From contig NBAZ01000009.1 of the NCBI GenBank assembly GCA_002794735.1, positions 310,001-374,000 on the forward strand: a stretch of 64,000 nt of DNA, read 5' to 3'. Below are positions 1-12,220 of the stretch, piece by piece. The translations under genes were made by a program, and so were the position numbers. The stretch comes from Pyrrhoderma lamaoense (taxonomy: Eukaryota; Basidiomycota; Agaricomycetes; Hymenochaetales; Hymenochaetaceae). Below the pieces are notes generated by a model. That model searched no databases and was not told the origin of the DNA. It saw only the letters and a program-made list of their open reading frames with translations. The first letter of the stretch is position 1. The number at the start of each line of letters is the position of its first letter.

Positions 1-1334
1 TCAGCGGCCAAGGTTCTGGAGCGAGGCTTCGTAGTAAATACAACAAAGTAAGGTAGAGACGATCTACGGGAGAAGGTAGCTGGGTTGGGCATAGTTACCT
101 TGTCAAAAGGATATCAGCCTTATCATCAGAGATAAGCAGATAAAAACGTGGCTTACAGCGCAATCCACTGGTAACCCATCAACATTCTCGAGAGAAATTT
201 CAGACCATGCTTCAGAAGTAACGTCTACAGAATGGAAATCCGTATCGGGCCTAAAAACTATGGGGCTTCAAGCCTGTAAATATGTCAGCTTCTATGGAAG
301 ACAATTTAGAAATTAGAGAAGTGAATGGATCGGGACCTATGAGCGAAGCAGGAAGCATCCAATATTCAAGAGGAGCTTAAAGGGATTCAAGTATTACCAA
401 AAATGGAAGAATACATACTGAGTTTGAGCCCCGCTTCCGTCAAGGGCTTCCCACAGCGCCCGGAACCTATATTTGACGTCCGCATTCTCTGCATAAACCC
501 GACCACGGACTCCCGCGGATACTATGTTAGATAAGGCAAAAGAGGGAGGAAGTTCATCTCCTTCTTTCCGAGATTTAGGCAACTCAAAATCGAACTTGAA
601 CGTCTTTGGAGATGCTGAATGACTCGAGTATGACGAATCAGAGCACTCGGACCAAGTAGCTGATGGATGTGAGGAGGATCCAGAGGAGCAAGAGGCAATG
701 GACACCGCAGCAGATGAAGAGACAGAACATGACCGATCATGTAAACTTGTGATTGAATTGATTTTTTCTGAAGATGCTGTTCGGGATAAACCTGGTCTCC
801 GGATACGTTCACTTGAAGCAACTCGACGGAGGCTAGCCACTGCCGACCGAAGAGCAGACCGAGAGCGAGTAACTTGCTCTGGTACTGTGGTCAAGGGTAT
901 TACTATAGAGTCCTGATAAAAAACATGTCTGTGCTTTCCGGGAGTGATCTGAGTGGGACCAGCTTTGGTTGCGGACATTGGAGATACATATTCGAAAACA
1001 CCTTCGACCTGTGTAGACATCTTAGTTATGTCACTTAATTAGAATAGTTAGACTCGTACCGATAGAGTTATCTGACCATGTTCAGCAGCACAGTGCTGAG
1101 GGTCAAGAGTTATAGTTCCTCGAATAGTATCATGTTCACCATACACCGGGAGTGCAATGTCATCCCCATCCGGCTTTCGGATGATACAAGACGACGAGCT
1201 GTTTAGAACCAGGGCGAGCTCGTCATTTCTATTCTGAGAATCAGCAAGAGTGTCTTGATGGCTATCAATATTAATGCGTACTTGAACACAGATGCTTTTG
1301 TCAGTAGAGCTCTTTCACTTTCACTAGATTGCAT
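1..1334 (-). CDS. Arrestin-like N-domain protein, 3' end beyond left edge
   Basis: Read on the minus strand from ATG at 1334. A 44-nt intron with a CTGAC branch site follows the first codons. The frame then gives ALPVYGEHDTIRGTITLDP, an intron at about 1012-1062, and EGVFEYVSP. This is the beta-sandwich start of fungal arrestin-like proteins. A Ser-rich insert of about 80 residues follows, then VKYRFRALWEA. After an intron starting at 418, the frame continues through DTDFHSVDVTSEAW and FVVFTTKPRSRTLAAE, and runs off the window. The order matches fungal arrestin-related proteins, which act as adaptors for ubiquitin ligases or membrane cargo. That role is known for the family and inferred here. 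The small introns near 75-130 and the 165-nt gap at about 255-418 are my best fit and could hide another small exon. Confidence 0.72.
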
Positions 1335-4300
1335 TGCGAGTCCCTTGAAACTTGAGGGTGGTGCCTTGCCTTGACTAGTCCTGGAAGTTTTTCGTTTCGT
1401 GGACTACCAGACACAAATGAATCATGGGACATCGTCCGCTTGCGGATGGTTCTGGGGAAATCCATCCTTCAATGGCAATAATTTTACTTGATATCAAAAT
1501 TTGAACAGGCTAGAGAGACGTAGACCAAGAAAATAACTTAGTGTAATATATGATAGAACAGATTTGTCAAAAGGGAGGGAAGGGGAGAAGAAAGAACAAC
1601 GCAATTTTAAGTTGTTTGCTTAAATATCGATATATAATATATTTCATCATAAAGGTACTCGCTAGAAAAATGTTAGTCATGGGGATGGATAGCCTCTCCG
1701 TGTGAGAATGTCTGTCTCTATAAGGAATATCCAGAAGGACTCCGACAAGATCGACGGACCTTCGCCTTCTGATGCGACGGAATATGCAACGAATGAAGTT
1801 GTATCCGTCCCTTTCTCTGTTCCGCACTATTGGGTCCAGCTATGTTCAGCTCCCTAACGTATCCTTAGAAACAGCGGAATTATCTCAGAAATTCATACAT
1901 TATGATTTCTTCACCTCATCTCATGACGTCTGAACCCATCGGCATGAACTCGATGTAGACTTCATATAATGTTTTGCTTCCGAACGAATTTCGATTCTCA
2001 ATAATATTCTTCCCATCGTTTGAGCCTTCATCTTGTGAGTTGAAGAGGATAAAGTGTATGTGTGTTAACTTTTCAGACAGATATATGCACCGGTGATATC
2101 GGTTATCCTATTAGCAAGGCACGACGCATAGACTAAGATAAATGGCAATATGAGGGTGGGGATCAACTGGATAATTGAATTCCCCACGAAATTTCTGCAG
2201 ATCGAATTAAAATCGATCAAAGGTAATTAACCACTAATATCACATTTTGAGCCCCTTGAAAGACATAACCACTTCAATTTAAGGAATATATACTGACAAC
2301 TAGTTCCTGGTATTGTATTGCATTGGATGGTACTTGAATCAGATAATCATTGATTCATGCCTGTAGCCGATAGCGATGGTGCAGAACATAAATAATAGTC
2401 ATGCATGGTAATTTACCCTGCGTACCGACTCTGTGGGTCTTGTTAAATTTCCATCAGTAAAATTATTCAGTATTATCCGACCAATCAACATTTTACTATC
2501 AGGGAATATCAAACATATGGTACTCTCCGTTAAGTCCAGTGTAGATACGCGCACTGTTTGTCCGCTTATACGTTCCGTTGACATACTATGTAACAGATAC
2601 GAAATTTTGTTCATATTGTAGAATACTAAGTATGAAGTTACTTAAATCGGTAAAGTCTTTATCTGATGCTATCTTCGAATCGGTGTTACGTTTTCACATC
2701 TTCTTCGTCATCCTACTCTCATGTTAAGCGTCATACTCTGCCGCCCGTAACCATTGTGATTAAGAAGGTGCTTGATATAGTGATGCTGATATAAGGCTTG
2801 ACTACATCAACGTTTGCCTTTTAGCGAGATCTTCTGCAAAGGTTCGACAAACCTATCACTGCAACTCTACTAGCTTCTAATAGGAAATGAATTACAACAT
2901 ATGTTGGCAACCGATAGACGTTCAGCGATTCGAGGATTGTATCCAGCTTTGGGTCCGGAATCAGTGAGTGTACTTCTTTCGACTTCAGTTCTAAAAATTT
3001 GTGTTCGCTTTCCCTGAGATGCAATGTGTTATTGCATCATCCAAATTATTCGCGAACATTCTCCAAGTAATCTATCAGCTAGCATTCGCACTGACCTAGA
3101 TTCTCGTCTCTTGTATGTAGGATATGACTTGTAAGGCGCGGTCAAGATAAACACTATGTTACATACACCTATAGTGATATAATGGCATACCATTAGTTAG
3201 TCCTCGTTAAAAACAATGGACAAACATATCGTATCATAAAATTCGATACAACTCTATAAGAAAAGATCATACAGTATAGAAGCAGAGCCCTCATGACTAA
3301 AGAACATCGGACTTAGTCGTAAATGGAAAGTTGCACATGCTATTATGGCTATAAGAGAATACCTCCGCACGGAAAGTTTGTAATTAGAAGAAGTCAGTGT
3401 GAAGTTCTGGCTTCTAGACCTATAGCATCCTTAGGTATAACCGTTCAGCCTTCTTGATACTTATGCGAAAATTTCCCAAGGAATTATGTTGCTTGTAAGG
3501 GAGTTCGCCCTGAAACCAAAAGAGCATTCCGTAACTAGGTAATAACTCAATCGGGAGACAGAGTTACATTAGGTAAGAGTCGCGGAGTTTTAAGTATCTG
3601 TTACTATTTTTTTAATGACTCAGTATCTTGATTGTATTCGCATTTCGTTTATATGGCAGATCTACTTAGTAACTGTCTTTGGTAAGTACTATATCTACCA
3701 TCGATCAAAAGTAAGCGGAAACTGAAAGTCACGGAGAAGTAAGTCACACTACACTAATTTCTGTAACTACAAACCGCAACCATAACTAGTAAATACGTTT
3801 CGCATGCTGGTCTGTTGATTGACTAAAGCAATACGGCAAGTATCAGCATGTGCTGATGTGAATTAAGTGACTTGGTCAGATATAGTAAACTAGACAAAGA
3901 TACTCGTTCGCTTATATTTCTACAGAGAAAGGATACAGGTATCAATGCAGCCGCGTGCCGGCGCGCTGATAGCCAAATCCCAAGTTAGCATAGCAAGGCA
4001 TGTTGTGTCATTAGTTGCTTATAAGCTATCATAAAGGTTCGCCTCAAACCCTCTTTCGTAATCATGAGCTTAGCTTCAAACCGTTGTAGGACCAACTAAG
4101 TAGATGGCCGGTCGTAGTGTATTTATTCTGGACGCCATGCTTTCCTTATTATCTACCCTTTATCTCGCGTATTGATATATAAGCCTCCAGACTTGAGGCC
4201 GTAGTTAATCAGTTAATTCTCAGTTAATCCCTCGGTCTAATCTATCTACCCCTCCCCCGAAGTAGCTCTCTGATAGTCGCCTGTACTGTTTATCTACTAC

Positions 4301-5078
4301 TCTGCTGCTTTTTAGGCTGCCTGGACGCGCTTGTGACGCTCGGACCGTACTGCGAGTCGTCCGGGCGGACTGAAACACATGCACTTTTATCTCAAACTAC
4401 AGACTCGGTCAGGCCTCTGTTCTATACGTTTCTACTGCTTTTACTGGTCTGTGAGGTCTCAGCTTGCCCAAGGTCTCTATCTTTCTCTACGCTCCGGCCG
4501 AGTTCTTGACACTCCGGCCGAAGTCGAGTTCCTCGCTTTTTAGCCCTCAAATCTGAGCCTGAGCATCGTGTCTGGTGTAGGAAGACTCTAAACCCCAGGT
4601 CCTCGCCACTAAATATGACTAAAAGTGCCAACCCTGACCTAACGTTGAGTTTTTACCGTGTACAGAACCACTTACATGCACCTTTTTTTGACAGATGGCA
4701 TCTTCTTATAAGTACATGTAATAGACTACTTTAATAATCGCCTGAAATCCTTCAACCTTTAGATACCCAACTTAAACACTAGAATTTTTATATTGTGGAG
4801 GACGTGCATTGAAAGAAATAATGTCGCGTCCTGGAGAGCTGGTGCTTAGTTTGTGAGTAAGCAACCAACTGGTACGTGTCAGTATTCTCTAGTATAGTCG
4901 AGTCGAGCGTTAGAAACCTAAAAAAACTCATCTAGTAGCTTCTATCAGCTCTTGTATATATCATTAAGTTATAAAAGTGGAGAATACAGGAACACTGGTT
5001 CTGTCTCTTTAATATCCTTAAATGTGGACTATACGTGATCTGTACTATTATCTCCGCCTTGGCTCCCTCTATAGTCGC
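1335..5078. other. Gene-poor AT-rich region
   Basis: No reading frame above about 85 codons and no recognisable domain in six frames. Short frames occur on both strands without intron-exon continuity. The only structure I see is a GC-richer stretch at roughly 4,240-4,640 whose minus strand is open for 69 codons and rich in Arg and Lys, with no family match I can name. It could be a decayed mobile element, but I see no terminal repeats. Confidence 0.5.
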
Positions 5079-5712
5079 GGTGATGGCTATACATATCAAG
5101 GTTATCTGTTATCTGTTTCTGTATGTGCATCATGACATGTAGAACAGTGGCGTCCATCCGTGAGTATCTGAAATCTTCGAATGTATTTTTAGAGTCCATC
5201 TATAATGATATTGATGGGCGAAACGCGAACCACATTGACTCGGATATCAATTTTAAATATGTTACCATGTCTTATAACTGGGGTCTCTTACCGCTCAAAG
5301 GAAGTGAGTAACAATATACGGGTGGTTCCACTAAGTTTTCCACTTTACCACACCTAACTCGGGACTAGTTCCTTTCAAATCAGGTATGTAGATAGATATC
5401 CAAATTTGGGGGTGACGAAGACTTAGTGGAACCGCCTATATAATATAGAGGTTGGGAGTCGACTAGAAACACATGGATGTTGTTCCAACGTGAGAGTAGC
5501 AAGGCTGAGGTTAGCACTGGAATAATTGCCTGTGTTGTCAGATCACCGCTCATAGAAACCAACATTTACGTTTATTATATTTTGATGTATTACTGGCATG
5601 CCGTTGTTGATCTATATCATTGTTCTCCTATTTCACACTTATTTATACCTTAAGATGTCTTGATCTCTCCCTTACTAGATCCCTTGTACACAGACAACCT
5701 CCTTGTAAGTTG
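5079..5712. repeat. Upstream part of duplicated unit A
   Basis: The stretch beginning GGTGATGGCTATACA at 5079 is a diverged duplicate of the DNA starting at about 8640, 3.56 kb downstream. Matching landmarks are GCATCATGACAT versus GCATCATGATAT, GTCCATCCGTGAG versus GTCTATCCGTAAG, and ACCGCTCATAGAAA versus GCCGCTCATAGAAA. It lies in front of zinc-finger/RING copies A and B but I do not find it before copy C. No convincing coding frame is shared by both copies, so it was probably carried along in a segmental duplication. Confidence 0.6.
5317..5440. mobile_element. MITE-like insertion with terminal inverted repeats
   Basis: The left end (5317-5340, core GGTTCCACTAAG) and the right end (5417-5440, core CTTAGTGGAACC) are inverted repeats of 24 nt with about 20 matches. 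Both ends abut TA. The paralogous DNA around 8865-8885 goes directly from GAAGTGACTAGTATG to ATATAGAGATT and lacks the roughly 120 bp in between. That makes this an insertion after the duplication, or a loss from the other copy. TA boundaries and no coding capacity fit a Tc1/mariner-type non-autonomous element. Confidence 0.55.
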
Positions 5713-7793
5713 ATGATTTCCTTCCTCCGCCTCGCAGTCACCGCTCTTAAGAAGCGTGAAGATACCCAAAATTCAATCGTAGCTGAGACACGTCCATGCC
5801 ATGAAGTAAGTATACAAGAAGGTATCGGGATGGTGTTGGGAGGTCTCATACAAATTACTAGCTCTGCCCCCTATGTGGCTCCCTCTTTGGCTCGGAAACT
5901 GCTTTTTCTAAGGTGAATAGTGTTCCCAAATGGGAACAAAGTCCAACAACATAGTGTTAATCACCTGTTATCCCATAGCATTATAGTGCATGTAGTAAAA
6001 GAAAAAACAAGGATAGTATAGCCCAGACTGCGTCCCGACACAACGACTCTGGGTCAGGCTCTCAAGTAGCAGTAGAACCAAGTGATCTGCAGTCCAGACA
6101 AAGTCTCTATGACCAACCTAAAAGTAAACTCCCTTACTGCGAAGTATGCGACAGATACTTTTCATCTGGATCAACTCTTTATCAGGTATGCTACGATTAC
6201 TCTGTACATAAAGTGGTCGTAGTTAATGTGGCTATTTAGCATCGTATCGACGAGCATAGAAAAAATATAGCGTCACATTTATGTCCTGTATGTTACGTGG
6301 AATGCGATCTAGTAAAGGTGTGCATATTCTATGATAACGTTGTATATCTGGGGCAGTTTCATGCTTACTATCAACCTACCTCTGTCATTCATGATAGCAT
6401 ATCGAACTCGTTGCTCACCATCGCAACATGCCTGTCCCGATCTCCATCGCGATCAATGGTACATGGCCAAAGACATGCCCAAAGTGTAACCTAGAGATGA
6501 CCGACTCTAAGGAATGTGTAATTGTACGAGAATACTATTTTAAAGCTATCACAAGCTTATTTCACGACTAGCATAATCAAGAAATCAATCGGCATAATAG
6601 AATTATGCACGAAAGAGAATCAGAGGCTTCGGATTCTGAGTGGCAGCACTATTGTGTACCTTGTGACATGTACTTTGCATCGGCGCCTGAGTTAGAAAAA
6701 GTAAGTTCAAAACTATCAGCTTTCTTTGATCAAAGCATATAACTGAAGTTTGTCATAAAAATTCAGCACCGAGACTTTTGTTCTTCTCCCTTGAAGTCTC
6801 TAACACGCCTTGAGGGTGAACTTCTAAAGGCTGTCACTAATACCGCCAAACTAGCCACTCGGCGCTGCTCTCTAGAAGGGGAGAGCCCGGACTGGCCTCC
6901 CTAACGGAAGAGGGTGGGGTTGTGGACACCTCAAAATCGCGATCACTGGAACCCGCAGAATACGCCGAAAACCATCTCTCCTCAACGCAGATTAAGACAC
7001 ACAGCACAATCCCAGTGCTGACTCAAGAAGGCCAGGATCCTTTGACTGCACCCTCATGCGCGCTCCCACCCATTTCAAATGTGCCAGTTTCTCGGCCAGA
7101 AGTAAAATTACATACTCGGCCAAGAATAATTGGTCCCCAGGAGCAGATAACATGTTCATCTTCCAGTTCTCAGTGTGTTGGAGTTGATCAGGCTATTCCA
7201 TCGCCTTCAAATCCGTTCTCAGACCCTGAAGAATCAAATAGTCAGTCCATACCCTCTGGCAAGCAGTCTTTCGATATGAGAATCCAAGTTTGTGGTGAAT
7301 CATCTGAAAATACTGGTTCACCTGTGCGGAATCCAGAACCAGAAGAAGATCATGAGCCGCCGCCACCTTACTCCCCGCTGACGTCTGGTCGCAGCCTAGT
7401 AGCTAATACTAGAGGACGGGATATGGAACAGGAGCATCATGGCACGGACCGTGATCAGTCAAATTCAGATTCAGGTTTAGGAGCGATTCCAAATGGAAAT
7501 TCGGGAATGGGGACGATAACAACAACGAGACCACGAGAGGAGTGACAAGTACAAGTTCTGCTCCTTCAACTCACGAGTGTCCGTTATGTCTTAACGAATC
7601 TGATGATTTAAGTAATATATTATGTGGTCATGTTTTCTGCACACAGTAAGTCTTCCGGAGTCTCTCAAAGACATCTGAATCTAATTATCCCTTCCAAAGA
7701 TGTATATCTATATCGCTAGAAAGAGCCCCTATTTGTCCATTGTGTTCCTTACAGGCCAGTAAGAAGGATATTAGGAGGGTGTTTCTCAATTGA
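5713..7793 (+). CDS. Zinc-finger/RING protein, copy A (three frame breaks)
   Basis: Paralogue of the intact copy at 12221-14037, with the same exon plan. The start reads MISFLRLAVTALKKRE. Exon 2 (5979-6185) is open and ends in a good finger, YCEVCDRYFSSGSTLYQ. Later exons give CPVCYVEC, CPKCNLEM and YCVPCDMYFASAPELEK, each followed after an intron by a His-containing half. The long last-but-one exon holds a Pro/Ser-rich linker with PPPPYSPL and the RING start ECPLCLNESDDLSNILCGH. The final exon supplies CPLCSLQASKKDIRRVFLN. The frame breaks once in exon 1 (about 5785-5855), once near 6875-6905 and once near 7505-7515, each time in the -1 direction. Because certain housekeeping genes in this window show the same kind of break, this may be a working gene with sequence errors. 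Otherwise it is a young pseudogene. A RING implies E3 ubiquitin ligase activity; the fingers could bind DNA, RNA or substrate. Confidence 0.6.
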
Positions 7794-8637
7794 TAGATGG
7801 TCCAGACCTTCCCCGAAATCAAGTGCAATAACTTTCTTTTTTTAGTCTCTTCTCAACCCCTCACTAGGAATCGTTGGTTTTGCTTCAAATCGTGTACAGA
7901 GCCTGTAACTCTTTTCTAAGTTTCGTTGATACCCAGTCGGTACCTATGGTACCGTATCAATAGCATTTCAGATCCTTATTTGCCATTTGAATGAGAAATG
8001 GGCACTGTGAGTATTTCCTAGTTCTCAAGATTATAAATGACACTCTTTCCGTTTCATCAAACCAAAGTATCAGTCCTTTCTTCTCGCGGTTGATCTATTA
8101 TTTATATACACTGAATCATCTTTAAGCAGGACATTACTGAGGAGTGTACATGTATATACCGTTTGTAAATAACTAGCTTTGAGAGATACAATATTGTATG
8201 AGCTAGTCCAAGTGTACATTCTAAAATTAAGACCAGATAGTGGTAGTTACTTGAAACTTATAGATAGGAACGAGTCATACACGGAAGAAGTCTTGAGGAT
8301 CTCGTATGCTCGTAGTATTATCATTGTTGGCTTTGTGTGATATGTGTACGTACTTACACGAATAAGCATCGTTCATCACCAATGCATGTGATGGACTACT
8401 TATATTATCAACTAGCATATGTAATACTTAAAGCACACAACTTATTGACGAGATTTTATTCTGAAGGAAATATGATGGAAAAATATAATACTGAATTTTT
8501 TACTAGTGGACAGTTTGCGGATAGGCGATAAACTGATAAATAGCAGTGTCCCCAAATACTAAGGTCCCAAGCCTTAGAAAAGCAAAGCTATGTAAAAATC
8601 TCTACAGTACTCTCCGTCACAGCTTCGATCAGAATCG
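7794..8637. other. Spacer between duplicated units A and B
   Basis: Separates the 3' end of copy A from the upstream duplicated segment of copy B. It is AT-rich. A 64-codon frame at 8337-8531 has no partner in the other units and no recognisable motif. I see no gene here. Confidence 0.5.
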
Positions 8638-9130
8638 TGGTGATGGCTATACACATTATGGGATTCTTGACATTTGTTTTTGTACGAGCATCATGATATA
8701 TAAAATAGTAGCGTCTATCCGTAAGAGTCTGAGACTCTTCGACTGGACTGTAAAAATGGGATACATCTGTTATGATGTATATGGGTCAAGTACGAGCTGT
8801 ATTGATTAAGCTATATTGGAATCATTGTCATGTCTTAAAACCGGGGCTCATCTCTCTTAAAAGAAGTGACTAGTATGATATAGAGATTAGAAATTGACTA
8901 TCTTTCGCAGTTGAACACATGCACCGAATAAACTTGAAGGTAGCCAGCCTAAGGTTAGCACAAGCTTAGTTGCCTGCGAGGATAGATCGCCGCTCATAGA
9001 AATCAGCATACCTGTCCATCGTGAATTGATGTATGATTGACATATACGCCCATACTGATCTATATCATTGTTCTCCCCATTCTCTCTCATATATACTACA
9101 AGATGCCTTAAGCCTTCCTTGACTACCATC
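8638..9130. repeat. Upstream part of duplicated unit B
   Basis: Diverged duplicate of 5079-5700, lacking the MITE-like insertion present there. Shared landmarks include GGTGATGGCTATACA, GTACGAGCATCATGATAT and CGCCGCTCATAGAAA. No shared protein frame is visible. Confidence 0.55.
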
Positions 9131-9149
9131 CTACACGACCACACCACTG

Positions 9150-11274
9150 GTAGACTGATGATCCCGCCTTACGCCTTGCAGTAGCTGCTCTTAAGAAGCG
9201 TGAAGATACTCAATATTCGATAGTAGCTGAGACACGGCCTTGCCACGAAGTACGTGTATATGACAAACTCGTGATGCAGTTCAGAGACCTCATTCATGAT
9301 TACCAGCTTTGTCCCCTATGTGGCGCTCTCTTTGGTCCAGACAGTGCCTTTTCTGAGGTGAGTAGTGTTTATGATAGGAAAGTTTGGAGAAAAACCTCAT
9401 CGATATGGCTATACCTGCGTGATGTCTATTAGCACTATAGTGCATGTAGTAAAAAAATCAAAGCCAAACCAGCTCATACCGTGCCCCTGCACAATGAATC
9501 TGAGTCGAGTACTCAAAATCGAATCGAAACTGTGCAATCTGGACAAAGTTCCTGTATCCAATCTATCCAAAGTGTACCCCTTACTGTGAGACATGCGATA
9601 GATATTTTTCATCTGGGTCCACTCTTCATCAGGTATGCTTTATACAAAAAAATAGCCATGGTTCTTAATGTATCTAGCATCGAATCAATGAACATCGGGA
9701 TAACATACAATTAGATTTATGCCCAGTATGTTACGTGGAATGTAATCTAGTTGAGGTAAGTGTATTACTATATGACGCACTCTATCTGAGCTAATTACAT
9801 GCTCTTCCATCAACCTACTTTCATCATTTATAACAGCATATTAATCTCATTGCACACCATCGCAACGTGCCTGTCCCAGTCTTTGTCCCACTTGACGGGG
9901 CATGGCCAAGGGCGTGTCCGAAGTGTGACTTAAAACTGGATAACTTTAGAGAATGTAAAAACGTGCGACGAACAATATTTGAAAGCATACTAAGCTAATA
10001 CAATGACTGTAGCACAATCGAGAAATCCGTCAACATAATAGGATCATGCATGAAAGAGAGTCAGAGGCGTCAGAGTTTGAGTGGCAGCACTACTGCGTAC
10101 CTTGTGATATATATTTTGCATCGGTGCCAGAGTTGGAAAAAGTAATATTATCATTATCAGCTTCGTCCTGTCTTAGCATATAACTGACTTATCATGCATG
10201 ATTAGCACCGAGACTCATGCCCTTCACCTTTGAAGTCCCTAACGCGTTTCGAGGGAGAACTTTTGAAAGCTGCCATCAACACTGCTGAAAGAACCTCTCG
10301 ATGTCGCTCTCTGGAATGCGAGAGGTCGGAATTAACCTCTAGTACGGAAGATAGTACGGTTGTAGACGCTTCAAAGTCACTATCACTGGAGCTCTCAGAA
10401 CTGACCAAAACCCGGACCCTCTGATTCAGTCTAAAACGCACAGCACAACCACAGTGCCGACTCAAGATGATGCACATCCTTTGGCCACACATCCACGCCC
10501 ACTTCCATCCATTCCAAATGTGCCACTTTCTCGGCCAGAAGTAAAATTACATACTCGGCCAAGAATAAGTGATCCCAAGAGCAGACAATATGTTCACTAT
10601 CCAGTTCTCAGTGTGTTGGAGTTGATCAGGCTATTCCATCGCCTTCAAATCCGTTTTAGACCCTGAAGAGTCAAATAGTCAGTCCATACCTTCTGGCCAG
10701 CAGTCTTCTGATATGAGAATCCAAGTTTGTGAAGAAATTCCTGACAATACCATTTCACCCGTACCTGTGCGAAATCTAGAGTCAAGAGAAGATTTTGAGC
10801 CGCCGCCACCTTACTCCCCGTTGACGTCTGATCGCAGCCTAGTAGCTGATACTAATGGGCGGACTATGAGACAGGAGGATCGGAACGTGGATCGTAATAG
10901 GGTACTCAGCCTAGATTCAGATACAAGAACAAGCTTATTTGGAACTCGGAATTGAGGAACGATAACAACGAGACCACAAGAGGAGTGCAAGTACAAGCTC
11001 TGCTCCTTCAGCCACGAGTGTCCATTGTGTCTTAACGAATCTGATGATTTAAGTAATATACTATGTGGTCATGTTTTCTGCACACAGTAAGTCTTCCGGA
11101 GTCTCTCAAGACATCTGAATCTAATTATCCCTTCCAAAGATGTATCTCTATATCGCTAGAAAGAGCTCCTGTTTGCCATTGTGCTCTTTACAGGCCAGTA
11201 AGAAGGATATTAGGAGGGTGTTTCTCAATTGATAGATGGTCCAGACCTTCCCAGAAATTGATTCTTAGTGCAAT
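9150..11274 (+). pseudogene. Zinc-finger/RING protein, copy B (degenerate)
   Basis: Same exon order as copies A and C, but broken at many points. The start region (ATGATCCCGCC at about 9151) has lost two bases relative to copy A and hits a stop within nine codons. Exon 2 shifts frame before its CETCDRYF finger. The linker exon carries an early TGA at about 10424, further shifts, and a TAG at about 10662. The last exon lost one base in TTTGCCATTGTG, which destroys the CPLC pair of the RING. Some fingers remain readable, such as LCPLCGALFGPDSAFSE, CPVCYVECNLVE and CPKCDLKLDNF. Splice sites are largely kept. Some shifts could be sequence errors, but the in-frame stops and the number of lesions favour a true pseudogene. 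Confidence 0.65.
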
Positions 11275-11287
11275 ATCTTCTTTTTGA

Positions 11288-12220
11288 GAGCTATTTTTTA
11301 TTTCAGTGGTTAAGTCGGGCTTTATCCCATTTTATAGATGCTTGATGTAGCTTATATATACTCATGTATATATTTATGTGAGTTTCTTCATAGACGTCTA
11401 ACAGTTGCGTCGAATAGTATGAAGATATGATGATCAACCTTCAAAGCCATGTTGGGCTCGTCGATTCGGAGACATTTTCCCATGTTTATTATGAGAGCCA
11501 ATCTTGAGCATACTTTTGAGTCGTTTGCATATGAGAGATTTTGGCAATTTACATTCTTATAGAATCAGAGTATAGCATAGTGATGAATAACATGCGTGAA
11601 ATTTCACTGAAACGACTTAGTTTATGGCTTGCGCGTGATTTCGGGTCGCACCTACCAAAAAAGGTAAGTGCACTATCTTCTCCAGAATGACAACAGTGTT
11701 TTTGTACCGTGCTTTACATATAACTCAGGATATGAGAGATGTACAGTCCGATGCGATAGCCCTAGATTGAGTAGATAGGAAGGCGGGTATACCTTTTCTA
11801 TAAAAAGCTACAGATCTCTTGCGATCATTATTTGTATATGTTACACGTGGAGCAAAGTTACCTCGTCAACTTTCAGAGTAGAGGATCAAAGCGGAGTTTC
11901 GACCAATAACCAATTTTGTCTGTTCAACCCACAATACTCACTATGATAGCTCTGCAGCTAGGTGTAGGAGTTCTTTGCGATCTTCTCAATTATTTATCAT
12001 AAGGCTCCGTTAAATGGAAGAATCAAGCAAATCAATTGTAATACCTTTATTCCATCACACAAAGATCACTTATGTGAAATATCATAGTAACCACCACGGG
12101 TTTCTCTATCGAGGCAGTGACATATACATATCAGTGATGCGGGGGTTGCCTTGACTCCATGAGGCATATATATCAGCGGCCTGCCCTCTGATTCAAGTCT
12201 CTTAGGTATTCCGTCCGTCC
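11288..12220. other. Spacer between copies B and C
   Basis: Intergenic DNA between the decayed copy B and intact copy C. No frame above 62 codons and no homology to the duplicated upstream segments of A and B is visible. It must contain the promoter of copy C, but I can point to no specific element. Confidence 0.45.

Noticed and set aside
5123..5311. 62-codon plus-strand frame in duplicated unit A
   Set aside because: The matching DNA in unit B does not preserve this reading frame, so conservation argues against coding.
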